A stretch of DNA of 64,000 nucleotides from Streptomyces sp. NBC_00091 (GTDB taxonomy: Bacteria; Actinomycetota; Actinomycetes; Streptomycetales; Streptomycetaceae), in assembly GCF_026343185.1 (NCBI RefSeq), contig NZ_JAPEMA010000001.1, positions 1,984,001 through 2,048,000 on the forward strand. Direction: 5' to 3'. The notes beneath the pieces are model-generated. The model was not told where the DNA came from, searched no databases, and saw only the letters and a list, made by a program, of their open reading frames with translations. A program made the position numbers and the translations under genes. Below, piece after piece: positions 16,961 through 24,893 of this stretch (the stretch's first letter is position 1; every line of letters starts with the position of its first letter).

Positions 16961-17629
16961 TCAGGCACTGAGGGCGGTGATGTCGCCGTAAGAAGTAGTC
17001 GCCTGGATCTTCAGGGCGGCGTTGGCACCGTCGGCGTTCTGGAGGGCGTTGTGGATGCGGCCGTAGGAGGTGCCGGCGTCGAGGGAGGCGGAGACGCCGC
17101 GGGCGGCGCCGACGGAGATGTTGCCGTGCTCGGTGCGCAGGTCGAGGGTGCCGCCCGCGGCCTCGGCGATGGCCAGGTCGCCCTTCTGGGTGCGGATCTC
17201 GGCGGAGCCGCCCAGGCGTCCGACCGTAATGTCACCGGCGGCGAGGGTGAGGCGGGCGCTCGCGGTCTCGTCGAGCTTGACGGTGCCGTGGGCGCTCTCG
17301 AGGGTGACGTCGCCCAGGCGCCCGACGCCGCGGAACTCGGCGCTGGCCGTCCTGGCCTCGATGTGGGAGCCGGCGGGCAGCTGGACGGTGACCTCGATGG
17401 CGCCGGTGGCGCCGAGGATCTGGTTCTTGGAGGGGGTGTTGATCCGCAGGATGCCGTCGCGGTAGTCGACGGTGGTCTGCTCGGCGGCCTTCACGTCGCG
17501 GCTCTTGGAGGCGTTCGCGGGCAGGACCTCGACCGTGGTGTCGGTCCGGTCGGCGGCGATGAAGCGGATGTTCCCGGCGGGGATGTCGAGGACGGTGGCG
17601 ATCGCGGCGGGGGTCTCGAACTTCTGCAT
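16961..17629 (-). CDS. DUF4097 family beta-helix/adhesin-like protein, copy 1
   Basis: The 222-aa protein consists of repeated short beta units (GRLGDVTLESAHGTVKLDE, ITVGRLGGSAEIRTQKGDLAIAEA), the mark of DUF4097 proteins that form a right-handed beta structure. There is no signal peptide or membrane helix. ATG 17629 follows AAGGAACGAGACA. It is closely related to the gene at 56457-57128, with conserved upstream DNA as well, indicating duplication of the whole promoter-gene unit. Function unknown. Confidence 0.85.
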   Translation of the reverse strand: MQKFETPAAIATVLDIPAGNIRFIAADRTDTTVEVLPANASKSRDVKAAEQTTVDYRDGILRINTPSKNQILGATGAIEVTVQLPAGSHIEARTASAEFRGVGRLGDVTLESAHGTVKLDETASARLTLAAGDITVGRLGGSAEIRTQKGDLAIAEAAGGTLDLRTEHGNISVGAARGVSASLDAGTSYGRIHNALQNADGANAALKIQATTSYGDITALSA

Positions 17630-17694
17630 TGTCTCGTTCCTTCGGCTCACTGCGTTTCTGACAAGAGAAACGCTACGTCGCGTTCAAGGATCGA

Positions 17695-17796
17695 GCAACA
17701 ACTTCGTTGCGCAGTCCACCCATCCTCGCAGGTCAGACCCACAACATCGTTGCAGCGTTTCCAAATCTAACGCAACGACAGCCACCCGCCCGTTGC
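17695..17796. promoter_or_regulatory. GCAAC/GTTGC operator array, copy 1
   Basis: Inverted pairs of GCAAC and GTTGC lie at 17695-17699/17706-17710 (6-nt spacer) and 17749-17753/17772-17776 (18-nt spacer), with a single GTTGC at 17792-17796. Leftward, TTGCTC and TAGCGT separated by 17 nt form a promoter for DUF4097 overlapping the first pair. A rightward TTGCAA is followed 18 nt later by a weak TACGCC. The same array with the same spacings lies at 57202-57303. Confidence 0.65.
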
Positions 17797-17861
17797 AACA
17801 GATGGGAATTGAACGCTACGCCGGGCGAACTCGGTGGACAGCGGACAGGGGGTGATCGATA

Positions 17862-18248
17862 GTGCGGGCCATGACTTCTCTGGTGCGACACGTGACCATC
17901 GACTGCTCCGACCCCTACGCCCTGGCGCAGTTCTGGGCCGGCGCCCTCGACGGCAAGCTCGCCGACGACGACTTCCCCGGCGACCCCGAGGCGCAGGTCA
18001 ACTCAGCCGGAACCGCCCTGCTGTTCATCAAGGCGCCCGAGGGCAAGACGGTGAAGAACCGAGTGCACCTGGACCTCCAGCCGCAGGACCGGACACGCGA
18101 TGCGGAGGTGCAACGCCTGCTGGACCTGGGCGCCACCGTGGTGGGCGATCACCGCACGGACGACGGCACGGGATGGGTCACCATGGCCGATCCCGAGGGG
18201 AACGAGTTCTGCGTGGAGCGCAGCGCCGCCGAGCGACGCGCGGGGTGA
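17862..18248 (+). CDS. VOC/glyoxalase-fold protein
   Basis: The 128-aa single-domain vicinal-oxygen-chelate protein has LVRHVTIDCSDPYALAQFWAGAL at the start and VTMADPEGNEFCVE at the end, the glyoxalase_6 pattern with candidate metal ligands His and Glu. GTG 17862 has GGGGG 9 nt upstream; ATG 17871 is an alternative. It occupies the place where the sister locus at 57 kb has its MarR-like regulator. Substrate unknown. Confidence 0.8.
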   Translation: MRAMTSLVRHVTIDCSDPYALAQFWAGALDGKLADDDFPGDPEAQVNSAGTALLFIKAPEGKTVKNRVHLDLQPQDRTRDAEVQRLLDLGATVVGDHRTDDGTGWVTMADPEGNEFCVERSAAERRAG

Positions 18249-18355
18249 ACGGGCCGGTCCCGCCATTCGGCGTACGAGCGCTGGCCGGGCCCATGGGGGG
18301 TGGTCCAACGTGTGGGTGCAGGCGATGACGCCTGAATCCCACCGAAAGGAACGCG

Positions 18356-18658
18356 ATCCCCCTGCGTGCCACCTGGACGACCGCCGCGCTGACCGCCGCC
18401 CTCAGCCTCGCCACGATCACCACCACGTCCGTCGCCCACGCTGCCGAGACCGGCCCGGCGACCAGCGTCCGAACGACCACCGTGGACGAGGCCACCAGGA
18501 ACCTCGAGGCACTCAGCCCCCTCAGGGAAGCCGTCCCGGCCGCCCCGTCGCCCCTGGACCCGGGGGACCTGCAGAAGCTACTCGCCGCACTCCAGGACGC
18601 CGTGAAGGCCGTACTGGGCCAGCTGCCCGCCCCTCCGCCCCCGCCGGTCACCGGCTGA
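18356..18658 (+). CDS. Small secreted protein with a missing normal start codon
   Basis: The 100-codon frame reads PLRATWTTAALTAALSLATI...VAHAAE, a convincing signal peptide with an AHA cleavage site, then an acidic/Pro-rich mature part ending QKLLAALQDAVKAVLGQLPAPPPPVTG. A GAAAGGA ribosome site is correctly spaced, but the codon in start position is ATC. No ATG, GTG or TTG occurs in frame between the upstream stop (18326) and the signal peptide; CTG 18362 is the nearest near-cognate codon. Either a rare start, a recent start-loss mutation or a sequence error. Confidence 0.55.
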   Translation: MPLRATWTTAALTAALSLATITTTSVAHAAETGPATSVRTTTVDEATRNLEALSPLREAVPAAPSPLDPGDLQKLLAALQDAVKAVLGQLPAPPPPPVTG

Positions 18659-18681
18659 CACCGGCGCGGAAGGTGCGGCGC

Positions 18682-18712
18682 TTGCGTTGAAGTGCACTCC
18701 AACGCATAGCGT
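18682..18712 (+). promoter_or_regulatory. MerR-type promoter of the aldo/keto reductase gene
   Basis: A -35 TTGCGT (18682-18687) and -10 TAGCGT (18707-18712) are separated by 19 nt, the long spacer typical of MerR-controlled promoters. The spacer is filled by the dyad GCGTTG...CAACGC (18684-18705). No merR gene is in the window. Confidence 0.6.
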
Positions 18713-18747
18713 CGCACCCACAACCTGCGGCGTAATGGGGGGAAATC

Positions 18748-19779
18748 ATGCGGTACACACTGTTCGGCAGGACCGGTCTGCGCGTGAGCGAGCTCAGCCT
18801 CGGCACCATGACCTTCGCGGACCAGGAGACCAGCGCCCGAATAGTCGCCGCCTACGCGGACGCGGGCGGCAACTTCATCGACACGGCGAACATCTACACC
18901 AACGGCAGTTCGGAGCGGATCCTCGGCGAACTGCTCGACGGGCGGCGCGACGAGTTCGTACTGGCCACCAAGTACACCTGCGCGACCCGCGAAGGCGACG
19001 TCAACGCGGCGGGCAACCACCGGAAGAACCTGGTGCGGTCGGTGGAGGACAGCCTGAAGCGACTGCGCACCGATCACCTCGACATCCTCTGGGTGCACGC
19101 CCGCGACAACTTCACCCCGGTGGACGAGGTGATGCGCGCGCTGGACGACCTCGTACGAACCGGCAAAGCGCTCTACATAGGCGTCTCGGACTGGCCCGCC
19201 TGGGAGATCGCGCAGGCGGGCACCCTCGCCGAGCTGCGCGGCTGGTCCACCTTCGCCGGCTCGCAGCTGCGCTACAACCTGCTGGAGCGGACGCCGGAGC
19301 GCGAACTCCTCCCCCAGGCCCGGGCGTTCGACCTCGCCGTACTGGCCTGGGCCCCGCTGGCGGCCGGGAAGCTCACCGGCAAGTACCGCCGGGGCGAGGG
19401 AGGCCGGCTGGACGCCTGGGGCGTCAAGCCGTCCCCGCAGGAGGAGGAGGTCATCTCCGTCGTCCTGGAGATCGCCGAACAGGGCGGCTGGACCCCCGCC
19501 CAGGTGGCCCTGGCCTGGCTCCTCGGCCGCCCCGGCAACGTCGTTCCGATCATCGCGGCCACGAAGGAGAGCCAGCTCGCCGACAACCTCGGCTGCCTCG
19601 ACGTCCGCCTCGACGCCGAAGCCGTCGCCCGCCTGGACAAGGTGAGCGCCGTACCGCTCGGCTTCCCGCACGACTTCGTACGCGAACCGTCCGTCATCAA
19701 GACCATCTACGGCGACCGCTGGCACGACATCGACGACCGCCGCACCACCTACCGCCGCACGACCACGGACGTCCGCTAA
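18748..19779 (+). CDS. Aldo/keto reductase
   Basis: The 343-aa protein is an NADPH-dependent aldo/keto reductase with the catalytic tetrad visible as D and Y in FIDTANIYTNG, K in LATKYTCATR and H in ILWVHARDN, plus the C-terminal NVVPIIAATKESQLADNL cofactor loop. GGGGGGAAATC precedes the ATG. The MerR-type promoter suggests induction by a small-molecule or electrophile stress. Substrate unknown. Confidence 0.9.
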   Translation: MRYTLFGRTGLRVSELSLGTMTFADQETSARIVAAYADAGGNFIDTANIYTNGSSERILGELLDGRRDEFVLATKYTCATREGDVNAAGNHRKNLVRSVEDSLKRLRTDHLDILWVHARDNFTPVDEVMRALDDLVRTGKALYIGVSDWPAWEIAQAGTLAELRGWSTFAGSQLRYNLLERTPERELLPQARAFDLAVLAWAPLAAGKLTGKYRRGEGGRLDAWGVKPSPQEEEVISVVLEIAEQGGWTPAQVALAWLLGRPGNVVPIIAATKESQLADNLGCLDVRLDAEAVARLDKVSAVPLGFPHDFVREPSVIKTIYGDRWHDIDDRRTTYRRTTTDVR

Positions 19780-19817
19780 CGCTCGGGCGCGGGCCGAGGC
19801 AGGGCCCTGAACGCTCT

Positions 19818-19839
19818 CCGCCTCACCCTGGTCAGGCGG
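19818..19839. terminator. Weak hairpin with short T-run
   Basis: CCGCCT (19818-19823) pairs with AGGCGG (19834-19839) and is followed by TTTCTCT, between the convergent aldo/keto reductase and lipoprotein genes. Confidence 0.35.
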
Positions 19840-19852
19840 GTTTCTCTCGCGG

Positions 19853-20509
19853 TCAGGCCCGGGTGGCGGTGTGGATGGTCGCGCTGCCCGAGGCATTGAC
19901 GTGGCGGATGGTGAGGGTGTTCTTCGCGTACCCGACCGAAAGTCGCTCGCCGTCACCGGTGCCGCCCTTCTCCGGAGGCTGCCAGGGCAGGGTCAGGTCG
20001 AAGCCGTCACCCACCTTGCCGGGTACGTCGTGGGCGGAGGCTGCACCCTTGGCGCCCTGCTTGGGGCCCTCGTTGACCTGCATCATCAGACGGTCGCGGC
20101 GGAAGACGAAGCCTCCCTTCCAGGTGCCGGCCCCGCCATCCCACTCGATGGTCCACCTCCCGTTCGCCTCCTCCTGGCCCTGCACGGTCGCCCTGCCTTG
20201 AAGGGTCTGGCCGCCGGGCATGGTGGTCCGAATGCTCCAGGTGCCCGTGAGGAAGGCCTCCACGGAACGCTCGATCACACCCTGCCCGCCAGGGGATTTC
20301 GAAGGTGCGGACAAGGTGGGGGGAGCGGAGCCGGAGACGGCTGCCGAGGGCGTGTCGGCCGGGGGCGGGGCGGCGGAAGCCTGTGCCGACGGCCTGTCCT
20401 TGCCCGTACAGGCCGCCAGGAACGCCGCGCCGGCCCCGATCGCGAGGTAGCGCAGCGCGGTACGCCGGCCGACGATCCTGGCGGCCGTACGTACGGTGCG
20501 TATGGTCAT
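19853..20509 (-). CDS. Secreted lipoprotein, probable Tat substrate
   Basis: The 218-aa product from ATG 20509 (GGGGGATGAG upstream) has a twin-arginine-like signal GRRTALRYLAIGAGAAFLAAC with lipobox LAAC, a Ser/Ala/Pro-rich linker of about 50 residues and a beta-rich domain (TGTWSIRTTMPGGQTLQGRATVQ, GTWKGGFVFRRDRLMMQV). I do not recognise the domain. It is expected to be anchored on the outer membrane face. Upstream in-frame ATGs overlap the divergent VOC gene and are rejected. Confidence 0.72.
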   Translation of the reverse strand: MTIRTVRTAARIVGRRTALRYLAIGAGAAFLAACTGKDRPSAQASAAPPPADTPSAAVSGSAPPTLSAPSKSPGGQGVIERSVEAFLTGTWSIRTTMPGGQTLQGRATVQGQEEANGRWTIEWDGGAGTWKGGFVFRRDRLMMQVNEGPKQGAKGAASAHDVPGKVGDGFDLTLPWQPPEKGGTGDGERLSVGYAKNTLTIRHVNASGSATIHTATRA

Positions 20510-20642
20510 CTCATCCCCCGTGGAGCACAGTTGGAAATCCGGGGCGAGTCTACGTAGGGCCCGCGCCGGGGGCAGTCGCCCCACCTGACACATCCCGTCC
20601 CCCGGCCAACTCCCCGCGGGCCGGGCCCCGTACCCTCCCCGC

Positions 20643-21041
20643 ATGATCGATGCACACACCCACATCCGTGTCGCCCGGCCCTCGCGCGACCTCGAGGCCG
20701 CCGAGCGGTTCTACGTCGACGGGCTCGGGCTCGACGTCCTCTGGCGGACCTCCGGGCACGTTCCCGGGGAGCACGACCTCATCATGGTCGGACCGGCCGG
20801 TGGCGGGTGGCACTTCGAGCTGACCAACGACCCCGACAACCCGCTCGACCCCACCCCCACCGTGGACGACCTCTTCGTCGTCTACCTCGGGAAGACCCCC
20901 GACGAAGCCCTCGTGGACCGGCTCGAAGGCTGCGGCGGGACCCGCGTGGCCTCCCACAACCCGTACTGGGACGAGTACGGCGTCACCGTCGCCGACCCCG
21001 ACGGCTACCGGCTCGTGCTCTGCTCCCGCACCTGGGGCTGA
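20643..21041 (+). CDS. VOC/glyoxalase-fold protein
   Basis: The 132-aa single VOC domain reads IDAHTHIRVARPSRDLEAAERFYVDGLGL with a C-terminal YGVTVADPDGYRLVL. TACCCT lies 6 nt before the ATG with no ribosome site, implying a leaderless mRNA. Its last 37 nt overlap the convergent HxlR gene. It is probably a small lyase, dioxygenase or resistance protein; substrate unknown. Confidence 0.85.
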   Translation: MIDAHTHIRVARPSRDLEAAERFYVDGLGLDVLWRTSGHVPGEHDLIMVGPAGGGWHFELTNDPDNPLDPTPTVDDLFVVYLGKTPDEALVDRLEGCGGTRVASHNPYWDEYGVTVADPDGYRLVLCSRTWG

Positions 21042-21424
21042 GTCCCGGGCCGCCCCGCCAGCCCCTCCTCCCGGGCGTCGATCAGCTCGTCCCAGTGCTC
21101 CCGCGTCCACGCGCAGGCCGCGTCCAGCGGGCCCAGCAGGCCGCGGCCGAGCGGGGTCAGGGCGTACTCCACCCGGCGCTCGGGGGTCTCGTACTCCTCC
21201 CGTACGACGAAGCCGTCGCGCTCCAGCCCGCGCAGGGACTGCGTCAGGGACTTGGAGGTGATCCCGCGCAGCGGGACCTTGAGCTCCGAGAAGCGGCGCG
21301 GACCGCCCTCGAGGCAGCGCAGGATCAGCGCGGCCCACTTGTCGCCGACGCGGAACGGCACCAGCGTCGAGGGGCAGACGGGGTCGAACATCTCGGGGTC
21401 CAGGAGCGGCGGCGGCTGCGTCAT
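21005..21424 (-). CDS. HxlR-family transcriptional regulator
   Basis: The 139-aa protein is a winged-helix HxlR regulator: FRVGDKWAALILRCLEGGPRRFSELKVPLRGITSKSLTQSLRGLERDGFVVREEYETPERRVEYALTPLGRGL is the complete signature. ATG 21424 is preferred to GTG 21433 because GGTGG precedes it. It is divergent from the NmrA-like and nitroreductase pair, with only 59 nt between starts, so it probably controls both that operon and itself. HxlR proteins often sense reactive electrophiles. Confidence 0.9.
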   Translation of the reverse strand: MTQPPPLLDPEMFDPVCPSTLVPFRVGDKWAALILRCLEGGPRRFSELKVPLRGITSKSLTQSLRGLERDGFVVREEYETPERRVEYALTPLGRGLLGPLDAACAWTREHWDELIDAREEGLAGRPGTQPQVREQSTSR

Positions 21425-21483
21425 GATCGCCACCGTAGGCCGGTATCCGATCGGTAACCACCCCCTTTCTTACGCTCGCTGCC

Positions 21484-22116
21484 ATGACGAACGAGATCAG
21501 CGGTACCGACAACGCCACCACCACCCGAGTCATCGTCTTCGGCGCCACCGGCCGCGTCGGCCGGGCCGTGGTCGACGGGGCGCGGGCGCGCGGGGTGGAG
21601 GTGACGGCGGTGGGGCGGGCCGACGGGGAGGTGACCTCGGCGGCGGACGTGGCCCGGCTCGCGGCGGGTCACGACGCGGCGGTGGTCGCGGTGTACGACG
21701 CCCAGGCGGCGCCCGGGGAGTTCTTCCCGGCCATGGCGCGGGCCCTGGCGGCGGGCCTGCCGCAGGCGGGGGTGCGGCGGCTGGTGTCGGTCGGGCTGGC
21801 CTCCGTACTGCCCACCGCGGACGGGATCCCGCTGATGGACACCCCCGGCTACCCCCAGGAGTGGCGGGAGTTCTACGTCGGCCACGGCGCCGGCACCGAT
21901 GCCCTGCGGGCGGCCGCGCCGGAGGCCCTGGACTGGGCGGTGCTCTCCCCGGCCGGGGACTTCGACCACGAGGGAACACCGGCCGGCGGCGGCTACGCCT
22001 TCGCCCCTGCGGACGCCGCCGCCCGCATCACCCCCGCGGACTTCGCCGGAGCCCTCCTCGACGAGGCCACGGCCCCGACCCTGCACGGCACGCACACAGG
22101 AGTGACAACGGCATGA
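21484..22116 (+). CDS. NmrA-like NAD(P)-binding protein
   Basis: The 210-aa Rossmann-fold protein has GATGRVGRAVV near residue 20, then VTAVGRADGEVT and RRLVSVGLASVLP, as in atypical SDR/NmrA quinone-reductase-like proteins of about this length. TACGCT lies 7 nt before the ATG (probable leaderless start). Its stop overlaps the nitroreductase start (ATGA at 22113-22116), so the two are translationally coupled under the divergent HxlR regulator. Confidence 0.85.
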   Translation: MTNEISGTDNATTTRVIVFGATGRVGRAVVDGARARGVEVTAVGRADGEVTSAADVARLAAGHDAAVVAVYDAQAAPGEFFPAMARALAAGLPQAGVRRLVSVGLASVLPTADGIPLMDTPGYPQEWREFYVGHGAGTDALRAAAPEALDWAVLSPAGDFDHEGTPAGGGYAFAPADAAARITPADFAGALLDEATAPTLHGTHTGVTTA

Positions 22117-22553
22117 CGACGACCACAGCAGCCACCGAAACCGCCACGGACAGCCCCAACCCCTGGGTCGCCGACCACATCCGCCGCTTCGAGGAGACCG
22201 CCGGGCGGCCGCGCCCCGGGATCACGGACCTGTTGCTGACCACGCGGGGCCGCCGCTCGGGCCTGCTGCGCCGGACGGCGCTGGCGTACGTACGCGACGG
22301 GGATGCGTACGTACTCACGGCGTCGAACGCGGGCGCCGACCGGCACCCCGCGTGGTACCTGAACCTGGCCGCCGACCCGGCCGTCACCCTCCAGGTCGGC
22401 GCCGACACCTTCCCGGCGCTCGCCCGTCGCGCGAGCCCGGAGGAGGCGGAGCGGCTGTGGCCGGTGGTGGTGGCCGCGATGCCCTCGTACGCGGCCTACC
22501 GCGAGGCGACGGACCGGGAGATCCCGCTGGTCCTGCTCACCCCTGCCAACTAA
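22113..22553 (+). CDS. Deazaflavin (F420)-dependent nitroreductase family protein
   Basis: The 146-aa protein matches the Ddn/FDR-A split-barrel family: NPWVADHIRRFEETAGR, LLLTTRGRRSGLLRRTALAYV, DRHPAWYLNLAADPAVTLQVG, AMPSYAAYREATDREIPLVLL. Members use reduced F420 to reduce quinones, enones or nitro compounds. It fits functionally with fbiC in the same window and the coupled NmrA-like protein. Confidence 0.9.
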   Translation: MTTTTAATETATDSPNPWVADHIRRFEETAGRPRPGITDLLLTTRGRRSGLLRRTALAYVRDGDAYVLTASNAGADRHPAWYLNLAADPAVTLQVGADTFPALARRASPEEAERLWPVVVAAMPSYAAYREATDREIPLVLLTPAN

Positions 22554-22572
22554 CGGCGTGCTCAGCGCACCC

Positions 22573-22866
22573 TCACTTCACCTTCGGCGCGTCGGGCACC
22601 CCGGCGTCCAGGGCGCTGCCGGCGCCGGCGAGGGAGGAGTTGGTGGACTGTGTCGCGCTGCCGGCGGCGGCGCCCGTCACGGCGACGGCGGTCTTGGCGT
22701 CCTTGACGGCCTGGCCGGGGTGGTCGGCGATGTCGACGACGCGCTTGACGACGGGCTGCCCTTCGATGGTGGGCCCGTCGGCCGCGTGCGCGGCGAGGGG
22801 GGTGAGTGCGAGTGCGGCCCCGCCGGTGAGGGCCAGGGCGGAGAGGGTGCGCTTCATTGCCTTCAT
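22573..22866 (-). CDS. Small secreted protein
   Basis: The 97-aa product from ATG 22866 has a signal peptide (MKAMKRTLSALALTGGAALALTPLAAHA) and a short mature part rich in Ala, Val and Ser (VVKRVVDIADHPGQAVKDAKTAVAVTG). ATG 22857 is an alternative start. It resembles small chaplin-sized secreted proteins in size only; it lacks the chaplin GN/Cys pattern. Function unknown. Confidence 0.65.
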   Translation of the reverse strand: MKAMKRTLSALALTGGAALALTPLAAHAADGPTIEGQPVVKRVVDIADHPGQAVKDAKTAVAVTGAAAGSATQSTNSSLAGAGSALDAGVPDAPKVK

Positions 22867-22909
22867 GCCCCGCCCAACGATCCCCCCGCGCCCCGGGTCA
22901 CCCCCCAAA

Positions 22910-22953
22910 CGCCCGCGGCCCCGGATCGGAGGATCGATCCGGGGCCGCGGGCG
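22910..22953. terminator. Strong hairpin terminator
   Basis: A perfect 19-bp stem (arms 22910-22928 and 22935-22953) with a 6-nt loop follows the permease stop on the minus strand. Confidence 0.75.
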
Positions 22954-22989
22954 ATGACACAGCGGGGAAGAGGGGAAGAAGAGCGGGAC

Positions 22990-24555
22990 TCAGTCCTCGA
23001 CCACCAGCGCCGGGGTCGACTTCGTGAGGACCTCGCCGCGGAAGAAGGCGGGGCTGCGGCGTTCGGTGACGAACATGACGACCAGGCCGAGGGCGAGGAG
23101 GCCGACGCCGATGGCGAAGACGCTGCCGACGCCGAAGACCGCGGAGCCGGAGCCGTAGGAGGGGTCCCACGCGTCCGCCAGCGTCTTGAAGAAGACCGCG
23201 GCGAGGAGCAGGCCGCCGAGGACCGGGAAGACGCCCTTGAAGAACAGGTCGCGGGCCGAGCGGCGCAGCTCGCCGCGGAAGTACCAGGCGCAGGCGAAGG
23301 CCGTCAGCGAGTAGTAGAAGCAGATCATCAGGCCGAGCGCGAAGATCGTGTCGGTGAGGACGTTCTCGCTGACCAGGGTCATGACCGTGTAGAAGGCGCC
23401 GGTCGCGATGCCCGCCATGACGGTGGCGCGGCCCGGGGTCTTGAACTTCGGGTGGACCTTGGCGTAGGAGGGCGGCAGCGCCTCGTACGTGGACATGGCC
23501 AGCACGGTGCGGGCCACCGGGATGAAGGTGGTCTGGAGCGAGGCGGCGGCGGAGGCGAGCACGGCGACGAAGAGCAGGATGCCGAGCATCGGGCCCATCA
23601 CCGGGCCGGCGAGGGCGGCGAAGACGTTGCCGGAGGTGTCCGGGTTGCCGAGGCCGAGGCCCTTCTCGCCGGCGCCGACGGCCATCTGGGCGGCGATGCC
23701 GGTGGCCAGGTACGAGCCGACCAGGACGACCATCGCGATGAGCGAGGCGCGGCCGGGGGTCTTGGCGGAGCCGGTGGTCTCCTCGTTGGTGGCCAGGCAG
23801 GCGTCCCAGCCCCAGTACATGAAGATCGAGAGCGAGAGTCCGGCGGTGAAGGCCGCCATGGACTCGACCGCGAAGGGGTTCATCCACTCCCAGGAGAAGT
23901 CCAGGCCGGTGTCGAAGGTGCCGGCGGAGGCCTTCTGGAAGGCCATCGCGACGAAGATCGCGAGGACGGCGAGCTGGAGGCCGACGAGGGTGTACTGGAC
24001 GCCCTTGGTGGCGGTCATGCCGCGGTAGCTGATGGCCGTCGCGATGGCGATCAGGGTGAGGCAGGTGGCGATGTGGACGAGCTTGTTGTCGTCCAGGGCC
24101 GCGATCGAGGCGTCACCGGTGATCTCGCCGGCCAGCAGCCAGAAGTAGGAGGTGGCGACGCCCGCGAGGTTGGAGAGCACGATGATCGTGGCGATCACCA
24201 GGCCCCAGCCGCACATCCAGCCGATCCGCGGGCCGAAGGCCTTGACGGTCCAGGTGAACGAGGTGCCGCAGTCCGGCATGGCCTTGTTGAGCTCGCGGTA
24301 GGCGAAGGCCACCAGCAGCATCGGGAGGAAGCCGGCCAGGAAGACCGCCGGCATCTGGAGGCCGACCTCGCCGGCGGTGGAGCCGAGGGTGGAGGTCAGG
24401 CAGTAGACGGGGGCGACGGTGGAGATGCCGATGACGGCACTGCCCACCAGGCCGACGGAGCCCTTGCCGAGGCCCTTGCCGCGAACGCCGGCCTCGCCCT
24501 CGGCGACGCCGCTTACCGTGTCTCCGACCTGAGGCCGAACGTCCAGCTGAGTCAT
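22990..24555 (-). CDS. APC-family amino acid permease
   Basis: The 521-aa protein has about 12 membrane helices and APC signatures: GLVGSAVIGISTVAPVYCLTSTLG in helix 1, PDCGTSFTWTVKAFGPRIGWMCGWG and SLSIFMYWGWDACLATNEET in the unwound substrate-site helix. It should import an amino acid or amine by proton or sodium symport. TAACGT lies 8 nt before the ATG. It is flanked by terminators and has no operon partner, so the substrate cannot be inferred. Confidence 0.93.
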   Translation of the reverse strand: MTQLDVRPQVGDTVSGVAEGEAGVRGKGLGKGSVGLVGSAVIGISTVAPVYCLTSTLGSTAGEVGLQMPAVFLAGFLPMLLVAFAYRELNKAMPDCGTSFTWTVKAFGPRIGWMCGWGLVIATIIVLSNLAGVATSYFWLLAGEITGDASIAALDDNKLVHIATCLTLIAIATAISYRGMTATKGVQYTLVGLQLAVLAIFVAMAFQKASAGTFDTGLDFSWEWMNPFAVESMAAFTAGLSLSIFMYWGWDACLATNEETTGSAKTPGRASLIAMVVLVGSYLATGIAAQMAVGAGEKGLGLGNPDTSGNVFAALAGPVMGPMLGILLFVAVLASAAASLQTTFIPVARTVLAMSTYEALPPSYAKVHPKFKTPGRATVMAGIATGAFYTVMTLVSENVLTDTIFALGLMICFYYSLTAFACAWYFRGELRRSARDLFFKGVFPVLGGLLLAAVFFKTLADAWDPSYGSGSAVFGVGSVFAIGVGLLALGLVVMFVTERRSPAFFRGEVLTKSTPALVVED

Positions 24556-24857
24556 GGGTCAGGACGTTAGACGGTGCGGTTTCCACATCCGGAGGACTTA
24601 AGTCCGAAACTGAGGTCCCAAAAACGCCTTGGAATCTCGACCCCGAGAGAGTTCATGTTCCCGCAATGGAAGGTTCACAGGGTCAGCGGTCATCGTTTCG
24701 CTGGACCTGGAGCTCAGCTTTCGCCATGCGGAAACCGCAGCCGTGCCCGTTTTGCCCCATTCAAAACTTTCCCGTGGCAGTTTTCGGCCAGCCCGGAGGG
24801 GCCGTGGCGCCGTAATCCGGTGGACTCGCCCCGAGCCCCGCTGGCAGGCTCCGCCCC
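24556..24857. other. Intergenic region
   Basis: About 300 nt between the divergent permease and the leader ORF at 24858. Its GC is lower than its surroundings around 24590-24790. I see no gene or clear operator. Confidence 0.4.
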
Positions 24858-24893
24858 ATGACCTACGGAATCGAGTCCCACCCCGCCCGGTGA
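24858..24893 (+). CDS. Possible 11-codon leader peptide
   Basis: The frame MTYGIESHPAR begins 7 nt after a -10-like CAGGCT and stops at a TGA overlapping a GTG that could start the large downstream gene (GTGA at 24890-24893). This is compatible with a leaderless uORF coupled to the next gene, but rests on geometry alone. Confidence 0.3.
   Translation: MTYGIESHPAR

Noticed and set aside
24629..24889. N-terminal extension of the large hypothetical gene to an upstream start
   Set aside because: The extension has atypical composition, runs through a lower-GC intergenic stretch and lacks a ribosome site.
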